A DNA stretch of 64,000 bases, taken from contig NZ_VCIW01000003.1 of the NCBI RefSeq assembly GCF_005765165.1, positions 1 to 64,000 of the forward strand, in the 5' to 3' direction. Both the position numbers and the translations under genes were made by a program. Position 1 is the stretch's first letter; each line of letters begins with the position of its first letter. Below are positions 36,149 through 45,809 of this stretch, piece after piece. The DNA comes from Paenibacillus antri. Lineage in GTDB: Bacteria > Bacillota > Bacilli > Paenibacillales > YIM-B00363. Under the pieces are notes generated by a model, which had not been told where the DNA came from, made no database searches, and saw only the letters and a list, made by a program, of their open reading frames with translations.

Positions 36149-37285
36149 TTATAGCAGCTTACGAAGCTCCGCCTCGACGGCAGGCAATATGTCGAGCATG
36201 CCCGTATCCGACAGAAGCCGCTCCCACTCCGGGCGGTACCGGTTCGCGAGAGCGGTCTTGCCTTCGGCCGCCGCGTACCGCAGCACGACGTCGAGCGCGC
36301 CGGCCAGATGCGGAACGAAGCGCGTGCGGCGCAGCGTCGCGAGCCCGCCGTCGATGCGTTCGAGGCCGGCTTCTGGCCGTTCGCGGTACAGCGCGAGGCC
36401 CGAAAGCACCGCGAACCGGCCTTCTTCCCGTTGGAACGGGTATTTTTGCATCAATCGCTCGATCCGTTCGATCTCGCGTTCCGCTCCGTCCCAACGCTTG
36501 CGAGAGATACACGACTCCAACCGAAGATTCGCGAGATACGGCACCAAATTTCCGTACTCTCCGTCCAGCGCCTCCGGCCAAAGCTTCTCCAGCTTCGCCG
36601 CCGCCGCTTCCCACTCGCCCCAATCCATGAGCATGAAGATGATATTGTACAGCTCCACTTCTTTGTGCCAGATGTCCGGCATGACGCGCTGCCGCAGCGC
36701 CGCTTCGACATAGGGTTTGCTTTCCCGAGGCTTCATGAGATGGAACAGGTGGAGCAGGAAGAAGACGCGGTCGCCGAACGACATGCGGTCTTCGACGAAT
36801 TCGCGGAACCGTCCTTCCAGGAACGGAACGAACGATCGCAGCGGCGCGTCGAGCTCGAAGCCGAACACGTCGGGGCGGGTCGCCAGCGCCAACAGCGCGT
36901 CCCCGTTCCCGTAGAGCAGATTCGTATCGAGCAGCTTGCGCATCCGTTCGGCATGGACCGGGTCCGCGAGCAGCGGGTTCGAGCGGCGTTCGACGGCCGC
37001 AGTCTTCGCCTCGAGCCGGTACCCCGCGCCGCGTATCGTGCGAATCTCGTACGCGTCCCGCCATGCCGCGAGCTTCTTGCGCAGCCGATAGACGTGATCG
37101 TCCACCGTTCGATCGGTCGGCGATTCGAGCGCCCATACCGCGTCGAGCAGCTGCTCGCGGGATAACGTCTTGCCGACGTGGCGGTGAAGCGTCTCCAGTA
37201 GTTGAAATTCTTTGGGCAGCAGCTGCACGGCGATTGCTAGGCAGGTCGCCGTCCATGTGCCGCGGTCGAGCTCGATCGGGTGCAT
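36149..37285 (-). CDS. winged-helix (OmpR/PhoB-type) regulator with helical C-terminal domain
   Basis: I chose ATG 37285, eight bases after AGAGGA, over an upstream TTG; the product has 378 residues. Residues 1-95 form an OmpR/PhoB-type DNA-binding domain (LLPKEFQLLETLHRHVGKTLSREQLLDAVW, TVDDHVYRLRKKL, IRTIRGAGYRLEAK). No receiver domain is present. The remaining 280 residues are helical and repeat-like, similar to TPR-containing regulators of the SARP/BTAD type. This fits a one-component regulator that senses through a protein or ligand contact. It precedes the MFS gene on the same strand. Confidence 0.82.
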   Translation of the reverse strand: MHPIELDRGTWTATCLAIAVQLLPKEFQLLETLHRHVGKTLSREQLLDAVWALESPTDRTVDDHVYRLRKKLAAWRDAYEIRTIRGAGYRLEAKTAAVERRSNPLLADPVHAERMRKLLDTNLLYGNGDALLALATRPDVFGFELDAPLRSFVPFLEGRFREFVEDRMSFGDRVFFLLHLFHLMKPRESKPYVEAALRQRVMPDIWHKEVELYNIIFMLMDWGEWEAAAAKLEKLWPEALDGEYGNLVPYLANLRLESCISRKRWDGAEREIERIERLMQKYPFQREEGRFAVLSGLALYRERPEAGLERIDGGLATLRRTRFVPHLAGALDVVLRYAAAEGKTALANRYRPEWERLLSDTGMLDILPAVEAELRKLL

Positions 37286-37406
37286 CGGGATGTTCCTCTC
37301 CGTCTCAAACAAGTGCGATGACGATATTATAACAGGCGGAAGGACATGTTCGCATGCTTTTCCGATTCATGAATACAATGAAGTATTCTGGAACGGAGAG
37401 GTGCGC

Positions 37407-38963
37407 ATGGCACAGCAATCATTCATACGCGGGACGTTCGTCTTGTCGGCCGCCGCTTTCGTCAATCGGATTCTCGGATTCGTCAGCGGCATGTTTCTCG
37501 CGCGAATTCTGGGGGCGGAAGGAATCGGGCTGCTCATGATGGCGCATCCGCTCGTGCCGCTCGTCATCACGGTCACGGAGCTCGGGCTGCCGGTGGCGAT
37601 TTCCAAATTCGTCGCGGAGGCGGACGTGAAAGGCGATCAGACGAGAATCAAGCGGATTTTGTTCATATCGGTACTCGTCACGGGGACGCTCAGCGTCATC
37701 CTGACGGCCGTCTCCTTGCTCGGCGCGGAGTGGATCGCGTCGATCCTGCTGACCGATCAGCGAGCTTACTACGCGATGCTCGCGATCACGCCGATCGCTC
37801 CGATCGTCGCCGTCTCCGCCGTGCTGAAGGGGTATTTCCGCGGGAAGCAGCGGATGACCACGATCGCTTTCTCCGATATCCTGGACAACACGGTGCAGCT
37901 CGCCTGCGTCTTGGCGCTCGTCCATCTGCTGATGCCGTACGGCATCGCCTACGCGGCGGCCGGCGCGATGCTCGCCTCGGTCGCGGGCGAAGCGACGCAG
38001 CTGCTCTTCCTGTCCGCGAGCTACAAGGCGTTCCGGGAGAAGGGAATCGTCGGGGAGTCGTTCGCGGACCGTCTCCGGCACGGCAAGAGCACGTTGCGCG
38101 AGCTGCTGCAGATGGGGCTGCCGACGACCGGTCACGGCGTCATTCATTCGATCTACGGCGCGTTCCAACCGATGCTCATCACCAAGAGCCTGGCGCTCGC
38201 CGGCATCGGCACCGCGCTCGCGACGCAGCAGTTCGGGATGCTGGCGGGGTATGCGTTCCCGCTGCTGTTTTTGCCGAGCTTCGTGACGCATTCCCTGTCG
38301 ACGGCGCTCATCCCGGCGATCAGCGAGGCGAACGCGAACAAGAACGGACTGCTTATGCACGAGAGGATGGATCAAGCGATGCGCCTCGCGCTCTTGATCG
38401 GAGCGCCGAGCACGGTCATCTTGTTCGAGTGGGCGACGCCGCTCACCACGTTGATTTACAACTCGCCGGAGGCGGGGCCGCTGTTGAAAATTCTTGCGCC
38501 GATGTTTTTCCTGCACTACTTCGATGCGCCGCTGCACGCGATCTTGCTCGGCCTCGGCAAGGCGAATGCGTCCATGTGGAACTATATCGTGGCCACGGCG
38601 TTCAAGGCGCTGGCTTTGTTCGTGCTCGGCAGCGAGTTCGGCATCGTCGGCATCGCGTACGGTCTCGGCATCGGCATGATTATTTTGACGATGCTTAACT
38701 TTATGTCGATTTCGAGCGTGATCGGATTTTACATGGACATCCGAAAATATGTGAAGGTCGGCATCTGCATGGTGCTGATGGGGATCACCGGGCAGCTGCT
38801 GTACGCGAGCTTGATCGAGTCGGGCTTTACGATGCTGTGGGCGATGGTCGGCTCGATGGCTGCGGCGCTCGCCGTCTATTTCGGGGCACTGGCGCTCAGC
38901 GACACCGTGGGACCGCGGCAAATTCGAAACCTGGCGCTGACGATCGGCGCGCGGCTGCGGTAG
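37407..38963 (+). CDS. SpoVB/MurJ-like polysaccharide flippase (MATE/MOP superfamily)
   Basis: The ATG at 37407 follows GGAGAGG; the product has 518 residues and about fourteen membrane helices. FVLSAAAFVNRILGFVSGMFLARILGAEGIG (key NRILGF and LGAEGIG) and LKGYFRGKQRM with the GLPTTGHGVIHSIYGAFQPMLI block are typical of the Bacillota SpoVB/YtgP branch of lipid-linked oligosaccharide flippases. It may move lipid II or spore-cortex precursors; which paralogue it is cannot be told. It ends in a strong terminator. Confidence 0.88.
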   Translation: MAQQSFIRGTFVLSAAAFVNRILGFVSGMFLARILGAEGIGLLMMAHPLVPLVITVTELGLPVAISKFVAEADVKGDQTRIKRILFISVLVTGTLSVILTAVSLLGAEWIASILLTDQRAYYAMLAITPIAPIVAVSAVLKGYFRGKQRMTTIAFSDILDNTVQLACVLALVHLLMPYGIAYAAAGAMLASVAGEATQLLFLSASYKAFREKGIVGESFADRLRHGKSTLRELLQMGLPTTGHGVIHSIYGAFQPMLITKSLALAGIGTALATQQFGMLAGYAFPLLFLPSFVTHSLSTALIPAISEANANKNGLLMHERMDQAMRLALLIGAPSTVILFEWATPLTTLIYNSPEAGPLLKILAPMFFLHYFDAPLHAILLGLGKANASMWNYIVATAFKALALFVLGSEFGIVGIAYGLGIGMIILTMLNFMSISSVIGFYMDIRKYVKVGICMVLMGITGQLLYASLIESGFTMLWAMVGSMAAALAVYFGALALSDTVGPRQIRNLALTIGARLR

Positions 38964-38979
38964 CGATAAATAAACGAGC

Positions 38980-39023
38980 GAAGAAAAGGCATCCTACACT
39001 GTATATTCACAGTATAGGATGCC
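38980..39023. terminator. bidirectional terminator between flippase and MATE gene
   Basis: GGCATCCTA pairs with TAGGATGCC around an inner ACTGT/ACAGT stem; the plus strand continues ATTGTTTT and the minus strand TTTTCTTCG. Confidence 0.9.
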
Positions 39024-39043
39024 ATTGTTTTGCGAGACGGCGA

Positions 39044-40405
39044 TTACGCGCCGCCCGAGGAGAGACCCGCGCGCCGCTGCACGTGACGAAGCCGGATCGC
39101 GAAGCCGACCGCCGCGCAGGTGAGGCCGGCGATGATGCCGACCCAGTAGCCGTACGGACCGAGCGCCGTCCACGACAAGGCGTAGCCGGCCGGGATGCCG
39201 ATCGCCCAATAGGCGATCAACGCGGTGACGAACGGCACGGTGACGTCCTTATACCCTCGCAGCGCCCCTTGCAGCGACGCTTGGGAGGCGTCGGACAACT
39301 GGAAGACAAGCGCGTAGATAAGGAAATGCTGCGTCATCGCGGCGACCTCGGGCGCTTCCGTATACCAGGAGGCGATGAAGCCGCGGTTGAAATACACGAC
39401 GACCGCCATGGCGGCGACGACGCCGACGGCGGCGGTCACGCCGATGATGCTGTACTGCCGCGCGTCGGCGCTTCGGCCGGCGCCGATCTCGTAGCCGACC
39501 ATGATGGTGAGCGCCATGGAGATGCTGAGCGGCATCATGAACAGGAGGGCCGCGAAGCTGATCGCCGCCTGGTGCGAAGCGATCGTCACCGTATCGAACG
39601 ACGTGCCCATGAGCAAGGTGACGACCGAGAAGATGCTCGCTTCGAAGAAGACGGATAAGCCGATCGGCACGCCGATCGCAAGCAGTTCCTTGAAGGCGCG
39701 CAGGGAAGGCGCCGGCCAGCGGCGGAACAAGCCTTGAAGCCGGGGCGCTTCCAAGCGGAAGCACAGCCAGACGCTGATCAGGAAAATAAGCCAATACGTC
39801 GCGGCGGTGGCGTAGCCGGCCCCGACGCCGCCCATGGCGGGGAAGCCGAGCTTGCCGAAGATGAGTACATAGTTCAGGACGATATTGCAAGGCACGGCGA
39901 ACAGCACGATGGCCATCGTGATGCGCGTATACCCTTGCGCGTCGAAGTAATTCCGGATCACGCCCGACAGAAACAACGGCAGGATGCCGTAGGACAACCC
40001 GATCAAATACCGCTTCGCGATGTCGTGCACGTCGGCGTCGAGCTTCATGAACGACAATATCGGGTCGAGGGCGAGCGCGCCCGCGGCGTATACGAACGCG
40101 GCGATGACGGCCGACAGATAGATCGCTTGCGTGACCGAAGGCGCGATCCGATCCGTCCGGCCCGCCCCTACGAGCTGGGAGACGGTCGGGGTGACCGCGA
40201 TCAACACGCCGGTTAAGGCGACGTAGGCGGGCATCCAGAGGCTCGAACCGATGGCGACGCCCGCCAAGTCGGCGGTGCCGGCGCGGCCGGACATGATCGT
40301 ATCGAATAAGGTCATGGCGTTATAGCCGACCTGCGTAACGAGGATCGGCCACATGATGGTTAGAAATAAGCGCAGTTTGTCTTTGGCGGATTTCGCGTGG
40401 TACAT
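39044..40405 (-). CDS. MATE-family multidrug/Na+ antiporter
   Basis: The 453-residue product has twelve membrane segments. The N-half start is LFLTIMWPILVTQVGYNAMTLFDTIMSGRAGTADLAGVAIG (key WPILVTQ, DTIMSGRAG), matching NorM/YoeA-type MATE exporters. The C-half repeats the pattern (AIGVPIGLSVFFEASIFSVVTLLMG). It exports cationic drugs or other solutes in exchange for Na+ or H+. It is separated from araA by the araDBA terminator and is probably expressed on its own. Confidence 0.92.
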   Translation of the reverse strand: MYHAKSAKDKLRLFLTIMWPILVTQVGYNAMTLFDTIMSGRAGTADLAGVAIGSSLWMPAYVALTGVLIAVTPTVSQLVGAGRTDRIAPSVTQAIYLSAVIAAFVYAAGALALDPILSFMKLDADVHDIAKRYLIGLSYGILPLFLSGVIRNYFDAQGYTRITMAIVLFAVPCNIVLNYVLIFGKLGFPAMGGVGAGYATAATYWLIFLISVWLCFRLEAPRLQGLFRRWPAPSLRAFKELLAIGVPIGLSVFFEASIFSVVTLLMGTSFDTVTIASHQAAISFAALLFMMPLSISMALTIMVGYEIGAGRSADARQYSIIGVTAAVGVVAAMAVVVYFNRGFIASWYTEAPEVAAMTQHFLIYALVFQLSDASQASLQGALRGYKDVTVPFVTALIAYWAIGIPAGYALSWTALGPYGYWVGIIAGLTCAAVGFAIRLRHVQRRAGLSSGGA

Positions 40406-40487
40406 GAGATTCCGTTCCCTCCGAATGATATAGACAACGGTTCCCGCGGGGCTTTCGCTTCGACCGCGGAACCGGAACCGAACGCGA

Positions 40488-40522
40488 AGGACCGGCAGGC
40501 GCGGATGCGCGCCTGCCGGTCT
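40488..40522 (-). terminator. terminator of araDBA
   Basis: GACCGGCAGGCGCG and CGCGCCTGCCGGTC pair perfectly over 14 bp around GATG; it lies 31 bp after the araA stop on the minus strand. The tail is CTTCGCGTT, so T-richness is modest. Confidence 0.75.
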
Positions 40523-40552
40523 CCGGGTTCGAATCTATATCATACAACAGGT

Positions 40553-42043
40553 TTACTTCAATTTCCACGCCATGTCGCTGAGGCGCAGCTCGTTCCGGAA
40601 CGCGAGCGGCCGCGTATCCGCGTCGATGACGACGGATTCGATGCCGGCCATCTCGGCCCAATCGATCAGCTGCTCCGGCGCGATGTTGTAGGAGAACACC
40701 GTATGGTGCGCGCCGCCCGCGAGAATCCAAGCTTCCGCGGATTCGTTCAGCGACGGCTGCGGCTTCCACAGCACGCGCGCGACCGGCAGCTTCGGCATCG
40801 CCCGCTCCGGCTGGACCGCGTCGACGACGTTGATCAGGAGGCGGAAGCGGCCGCCGAGGTCGATGACGGTCGCGTTCAGCGCGCGGCCGCCGCGTCCGTC
40901 GAAGACGAGGCGCGCCGGGTCGGCTTTGCCGCCGATGCCGAGCGGATGCACCTCGATTCGCGGCTTCGTCGCCGCGATCGTCGGGCAAATCTCCAGCATA
41001 TGCGAGCCGAGGACGAGCTCGTTGCCCGGCTCCATATGGTAAGTGTAGTCTTCCATGAACGACGTGCCGACGTTGCCGGCCATCAGCTTGGAGACGCGGA
41101 GCAGCGCGGCCGTCTTCCAATCGCCTTCGCCGGCGAAGCCGTAGCCTTGCTCCATCAGGCGCTGGCAGGCGAGGCCCGGCAGCTGCTCGAGGCCGTGCAA
41201 ATCTTCGAACGTCGTCGTGAAGGCGGTGAAGCCGCCTTCCGTCAAGAACGCCTTCATGCCGAGCTCGATGCGGGCCTGATAGCGGATCGCGTCGCGAATC
41301 GGACCCGGCGCGCGGCCGGCTTCGACGATCGAATACAACGCGTCGTATTCGTCCATCAGCGCGTTCACGTCCGCTTCGGAGACGTCGTTCACGCGTTGCG
41401 CGAGATCGCCGACGCCGTACGTGTTCACCGACCAGCCGAATTGAATTTGCGCGCTGACCTTGTTGCCTTCGGTAACTGCGACTTGACGCATGTTGTCGCC
41501 GAAGCGGGCGACCTTCAGCCGACGCCCCTCGAGGAACGCGGCCGCGGTGCGCATCCAGCCGCCGATCCGATGTCGAACGCCCGCTTCGCTCCAGTGGCCG
41601 ACGACGACTTTACGCGAGATCCCCATTCGCGTATTAATGAAGCCGTACTCGCGGTCGCCGTGCGCCGCCTGATTCGTATTCATGAAGTCCATGTCGATCG
41701 TGTCCCACGGAATATCGCGGTTGTATTGCGTATGCAGGTGGAGCAGCGGCTTGTTCAGCTGCGACAGGCCGCCGATCCACATCTTGGCGGGCGAGAACGT
41801 ATGCATCCATGTGATGACGCCCGAGCACGAATCGTCCGCCGACGCCTCGAGGCAAAACTTCAGGATGTCCTCCGGCGTCGTCAGAACGGCCTTGAACTCG
41901 ATCGTGCCGGATACGGCGGCGTCGCGGTTCAAGCTGTCGACGATGTCGCGGGAGTGAGCTTCGACTTCCAGTAAAGTTTCCGGACCGTATAAGTGCTGAC
42001 TGCCGGTAACGAACCAGAACCGGTATTCCTTCATCGTTTTCAT
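40553..42043 (-). CDS. araA: L-arabinose isomerase
   Basis: The 496-residue product is typical length. The start YRFWFVTGSQHLYGPETL is diagnostic, and TWMHTFSPAKMWIGGL and metal-site residues (EGGFTAFTTTFEDLHGLEQLPGLACQRLMEQGYGFAGEGDWKTA, key EGGFTAFT and GFAGEGDWK) are intact. It converts L-arabinose to L-ribulose in the cytoplasm. It is the last gene of araDBA, 31 bp after araB, and the operon is preceded by an AraR box. Confidence 0.98.
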   Translation of the reverse strand: MKTMKEYRFWFVTGSQHLYGPETLLEVEAHSRDIVDSLNRDAAVSGTIEFKAVLTTPEDILKFCLEASADDSCSGVITWMHTFSPAKMWIGGLSQLNKPLLHLHTQYNRDIPWDTIDMDFMNTNQAAHGDREYGFINTRMGISRKVVVGHWSEAGVRHRIGGWMRTAAAFLEGRRLKVARFGDNMRQVAVTEGNKVSAQIQFGWSVNTYGVGDLAQRVNDVSEADVNALMDEYDALYSIVEAGRAPGPIRDAIRYQARIELGMKAFLTEGGFTAFTTTFEDLHGLEQLPGLACQRLMEQGYGFAGEGDWKTAALLRVSKLMAGNVGTSFMEDYTYHMEPGNELVLGSHMLEICPTIAATKPRIEVHPLGIGGKADPARLVFDGRGGRALNATVIDLGGRFRLLINVVDAVQPERAMPKLPVARVLWKPQPSLNESAEAWILAGGAHHTVFSYNIAPEQLIDWAEMAGIESVVIDADTRPLAFRNELRLSDMAWKLK

Positions 42044-42074
42044 TCCGTGTGCGTCCTCCTGTTTGGAAAAAGTA

Positions 42075-43751
42075 TTAATGAAGCGCCGCGTTGCGGATCG
42101 CTTTCAGCCGCTTCATGACGTCGTTCGCGCCGCGCCCGAAGTAGTCGTGCAAGGCGTTGTATTCTTGGTACAGCTTCTCGTAGACGGCGACGTTCTCCGG
42201 GATCGGCTTGAACGTCTCCTCGCGCACGCGGGCCATCTTCCGCGCGGCGTCGACGATATTGTCGTAGCCGCCGTTCGCCGCGCCCGCCGCCACGGCGCCG
42301 AACATCGCCGCGCCGAGCGCCGGCGTCTGCTTCGAATCCGCGATTTTGATTTCGCGGTTCGTCACGTCGGCGTAGATTTGCATCAGCAGCCGGTTTTTTT
42401 GCGGCAGTCCGCCGCACGCGTACAGCTCGTCGACCGGCACGCCGTTCGAATGGAACGCTTCGACGATTTTCCGCGTGCCGAACGCGGTCGCTTCCAGCAG
42501 CGCGCGATACATCTCTTCGGGCTTCGTCGAGAGCGTCAAGCCGAGAAACAGGCCGCTCAGCTCCGTATCGACGAGCACCGAGCGGTTCCCGTTCCACCAG
42601 TCGAGCGCGACGAGGCCGATCTCGCCGGGCTTGTAGGCGGAAGCCTTCCGTTCGAGATAGGCGTGGATGTTCTCGCCTTCCGCCTTCGCGGCTTCGTGCG
42701 CGTACGCCGGCACGCTATTGTCGACGAACCAAGCGAAGATGTCGCCGACGGCGGATTGCCCGGCCTCGTAGCCCAAATAGCCCGGGATGATGCCGTCTTC
42801 GACGACGCCGCACATGCCTTCGACCTCGCGTTCTTCCGTGCCGAGCAGCATATGGCAGATCGACGTGCCCATCGCCATGACGAGCTTGCCCGGCGTGACG
42901 ACGCCGACGCCCGGAACGGCCGCGTGCGCGTCCACGTTGCCGACGGCGACGGCGATGCCGGCCTTGAGGCCCATCGCTTGCGCCATAGCCTCCGTCAGCT
43001 CGCCCGCCTTCGTGCCGAGCGGAACGACGTCGCCGCGCAGCTTCGTCTCGGCGAGATGCTCGAGGCGAGGATCGAGCGCCTTGAAGAAGTCTTTGCTCGG
43101 GTAGCCTTCCTTCTTATGCCAAATCGCCTTGTAGCCGGCGGTGCAGCTGTTGCGCGCGAAGCTGCCGGTCATTTGGTTGACGACCCAGTCGGCGGCTTCC
43201 ATGAATCGGTCGGCGCGGTCGTAGACGTCCGGCGCCTCGTCGAGAATTTGCCAAGCTTTCGCGATCATCCACTCGGACGATATTTTGCCGCCGTAACGCG
43301 GCAGGAACGCTTCGCCTCGTTGCGCGGCGATCGCGTTGATTTTGTTGGCTTCGTCCTGCGCGGCGTGATGCTTCCACAGCTTCACCCAACTATGGGGATT
43401 CGCCTTCAGCTCCGGCTTGAAGCAGAGCGGTTCGCCGGAGGCGTCCACCGGCAGCATCGTGCATGCCGTGAAGTCGATGCCGAGGCCGATGACGTCGGCC
43501 GGATCGACGCCGGACGCCCGCATGACGGCCGGGACCGACCGCTTCAACACCTCGAGATAATCGTTCGGGTGCTGCAGCGCCCATTCGTGGCCGAGGCGGA
43601 CGCCGGATTCCGGCAGCGCTTCGTCGATGACGCCGTGCGGGTACGGCGTCACGTGATCGGCGATCTCCGCGCCGTCGTTCAAGTCGACCAATACGGCGCG
43701 CCCGGATTCGGTGCCGTAGTCGACGCCGATCGCATACTTTTTGGAACTCAT
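42075..43751 (-). CDS. araB: ribulokinase
   Basis: The 558-residue product is an FGGY-family kinase: [18 protein letters not shown] at the N-terminus (phosphate 1), [43 protein letters not shown] and [22 protein letters not shown] near the C-terminus (adenosine site). It phosphorylates L-ribulose to L-ribulose 5-phosphate. The start lies 6 bp after the araD stop, which indicates tight coupling. Confidence 0.97.
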   Translation of the reverse strand: MSSKKYAIGVDYGTESGRAVLVDLNDGAEIADHVTPYPHGVIDEALPESGVRLGHEWALQHPNDYLEVLKRSVPAVMRASGVDPADVIGLGIDFTACTMLPVDASGEPLCFKPELKANPHSWVKLWKHHAAQDEANKINAIAAQRGEAFLPRYGGKISSEWMIAKAWQILDEAPDVYDRADRFMEAADWVVNQMTGSFARNSCTAGYKAIWHKKEGYPSKDFFKALDPRLEHLAETKLRGDVVPLGTKAGELTEAMAQAMGLKAGIAVAVGNVDAHAAVPGVGVVTPGKLVMAMGTSICHMLLGTEEREVEGMCGVVEDGIIPGYLGYEAGQSAVGDIFAWFVDNSVPAYAHEAAKAEGENIHAYLERKASAYKPGEIGLVALDWWNGNRSVLVDTELSGLFLGLTLSTKPEEMYRALLEATAFGTRKIVEAFHSNGVPVDELYACGGLPQKNRLLMQIYADVTNREIKIADSKQTPALGAAMFGAVAAGAANGGYDNIVDAARKMARVREETFKPIPENVAVYEKLYQEYNALHDYFGRGANDVMKRLKAIRNAALH

Positions 43752-43757
43752 CTGTGG

Positions 43758-44474
43758 TTAGCCCCTTTCGGCGGTGGATTGTCCATAATAGGCGTTCGCC
43801 CCGTGTTTCCGCAGGAAATGCTTATCGAGCAGCGCTTGGTCCATCGGCTGCGCCGCCGGATTCAGGGCATACGTATGAAGCGCCATCTTCGCGCATTCCT
43901 CCAGCACGACCGCATTGTGAACCGCGTCGTGCGGATCCTTGCCCCAGTTGAACGGCGCATGGCTGTATACCAGCACGCCTGGAATTTGCATCGGGTCCAT
44001 GTCGCGGAACGTCTCGACGATGACGTTGCCCGTCTCGCGTTCGTAACCGTTCCGGATTTCCGCCTCGGTCATCGGGCGGGTGCAAGGGATGGCGCCGTAA
44101 TAATAGTCGGCATGCGTCGTGCCGAGCGCGGGCAGCGCCCTGCCGGCCTGCGCCCAACTCGTCGCCCAAGGCGCGTGCGTGTGCACGATGCCTCCGATGC
44201 GAGGGAAGGCTTGGTACAACACGAGATGGGTGGGCGTATCCGAGGACGGCTTATAGCGGCCTTCGACGACCCGGCCGTCCGGAGCCACGACGACCATGTC
44301 GTCGCGCTTCAGCTCTTCGTAAGGAACGCCGCTCGGCTTGATGACCATGAGGCCGCTCTCTCGATCGATTCCGCTGACATTGCCCCAAGTGAACGTGACG
44401 AGTCCATGCTTCGGAAGATCCAAATTCGCTTCCAGGACGGACTGCTTCAAAGCTTCTAACACGATTGGCGACAC
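43758..44474 (-). CDS. araD: L-ribulose-5-phosphate 4-epimerase
   Basis: The 238-residue product is a class II aldolase-type epimerase: [31 protein letters not shown], then zinc ligands in [17 protein letters not shown] and the distal His region. It converts L-ribulose 5-phosphate to D-xylulose 5-phosphate. It is first in araDBA; the AraR box lies 43 bp upstream of its start. Confidence 0.97.
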   Translation of the reverse strand: MSPIVLEALKQSVLEANLDLPKHGLVTFTWGNVSGIDRESGLMVIKPSGVPYEELKRDDMVVVAPDGRVVEGRYKPSSDTPTHLVLYQAFPRIGGIVHTHAPWATSWAQAGRALPALGTTHADYYYGAIPCTRPMTEAEIRNGYERETGNVIVETFRDMDPMQIPGVLVYSHAPFNWGKDPHDAVHNAVVLEECAKMALHTYALNPAAQPMDQALLDKHFLRKHGANAYYGQSTAERG

Positions 44475-44516
44475 TCCTTCCGGTACATTCGCATAAGGTT
44501 TGCTTCAGTATATCAC

Positions 44517-44528
44517 TTGTACGTACAA
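44517..44528. promoter_or_regulatory. AraR operator of araDBA
   Basis: TTGTACGTACAA is a perfect palindrome that matches the AraR consensus core. On the minus strand it is followed within four bases by TATACT, so it overlaps the araD promoter. Confidence 0.85.
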
Positions 44529-44533
44529 CAGGG

Positions 44534-45637
44534 CTACAAATTGTTTACCGACGTCCGTTCGATGAGCACCGGTTCGTACAATTTGCCGGCTTTCGCGGCG
44601 ATCGCGCCGCCTTCGTCCCTCTGGCCGATCATGCGGAGCAGCGCGTTCGCCGCATCGGAGCCGAGCTGCGCCTTCGGATGCGCGATCGTCGTCAGCTTCA
44701 CCTCGGTCGCCGTCGCGAGCGGCGAATCGTCGAAGCCGACGAGCGAGACGTCGTCCGGCACGCGCAGCCCGGCTTGCCGAATCGTCTCGAGCAGTACAAT
44801 CGCAAGCTCGTCGTTATAGCAGACGAACGCCGTCGGCCGATCGGCGCGTTCGAGCAGGGCGGCGGCCGCTTCCCGAGGCTTGGTCGCCTTATCCTCGGAG
44901 ACGTAACGCACGAGATACTCCGGGGGGACCGGCAGGCCGCGGTCCCCGAACGCCTTCAAAAACCCGCGCAGCCGGTTCACCCCTTGACGATCGTCGGTCT
45001 TGAAGAAGCCGGCGACCCGGACGTGACCGCGATCCGTCAGATGCGTCGCCGCCAAGTAGGCGCCGCCTTCGTCGTCGGTCTTAAACGTCGGACACGTCAG
45101 CTCCGGGTACGACTCGTTGATCGTGACGAAGGGCAGACGCCGGTTTTGCAGCGCGAGGAAGCAGTCGACGTTCGGATTGCCCTCGGCGCTCTTCGTCGGC
45201 TCGACGATCAATCCGCTTAAGGGCTGACTCAGCATGGCGGTCAACGCTTCGCGTTCCTTGCCCTTGTCGTTGTCCGTGCTCGAGAGCACGAGACGAAAGC
45301 CGTTGTCGCGCAGCGTCGACTCGATGCCTCGCACGATGTGAGGGAAGATGTAATCCGAAATATACGTCGTGACGACGCCGATCGTCGGCACGGCGTCCTC
45401 GCCCGAGGGGGGCAAGCGGTCGGCGACGAACGTGCCCTTGCCTTGCACGCGGTAGATGCGGCCTTCGCGCTCGAGCTCGCCTACCGTCTGCCGAATCGTC
45501 TGCCGGCTGACTCCGAATCGCTCGGCGAGCTCGTGCTCGGACGGAAGCCGCTCCCCGGGAGCGAACGCTCCGGCTTCGAGCCCTTGCAGCAGCTCCCGCT
45601 TGACTTGTAAGTACTTCGGGACGTTCTTGTCGTTCAT
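44534..45637 (-). CDS. araR: AraR-type repressor (GntR HTH fused to LacI-like sensor)
   Basis: The ATG at 45637 follows AGAGGAAAG; the product has 367 residues. Residues 8-75 form a GntR winged helix (PKYLQVKRELLQGLEAGAFAPGERLPSEHELAERFGVSRQTIRQT, key LPSEHELAERFGVSR). Residues 85-367 form a LacI/PBP1-like sugar-binding domain (TIGVVTTYISDYIFPHIVRGIES, DDVSLVGFDDSPLA). This hybrid is specific to AraR, which binds L-arabinose and releases DNA. It is transcribed toward araD with its own AraR box, so it is self-regulated. Confidence 0.95.
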   Translation of the reverse strand: MNDKNVPKYLQVKRELLQGLEAGAFAPGERLPSEHELAERFGVSRQTIRQTVGELEREGRIYRVQGKGTFVADRLPPSGEDAVPTIGVVTTYISDYIFPHIVRGIESTLRDNGFRLVLSSTDNDKGKEREALTAMLSQPLSGLIVEPTKSAEGNPNVDCFLALQNRRLPFVTINESYPELTCPTFKTDDEGGAYLAATHLTDRGHVRVAGFFKTDDRQGVNRLRGFLKAFGDRGLPVPPEYLVRYVSEDKATKPREAAAALLERADRPTAFVCYNDELAIVLLETIRQAGLRVPDDVSLVGFDDSPLATATEVKLTTIAHPKAQLGSDAANALLRMIGQRDEGGAIAAKAGKLYEPVLIERTSVNNL

Positions 45638-45703
45638 GCCGGCTTTCCTCTCTTTCGAAATGCGCTCGAAATTTCGCTGTTCCCAGTATATCACCGACTC
45701 GAC

Positions 45704-45715
45704 TTGTATGTACAA
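45704..45715. promoter_or_regulatory. AraR operator of araR
   Basis: TTGTATGTACAA differs by one base from the araD operator. On the minus strand it is followed by TATACT at the araR promoter position, 67 bp upstream of the start. Confidence 0.82.
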
Positions 45716-45809
45716 CGCTGGGCTCGAACGGGTCTGCGGAACGGTCGGCGATATGGTAAAGTAAGGAGACCGAAACGGGAAAGAACGATGGAGCGAGGCT
45801 GATCCAGTC

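Noticed and set aside
42063-44459. Plus-strand open frame of 798 codons antisense to araB and araD
   Set aside because: The two real genes below it have complete enzyme motifs and operon spacing; the plus-strand translation is low-complexity Arg/Val/His-rich.
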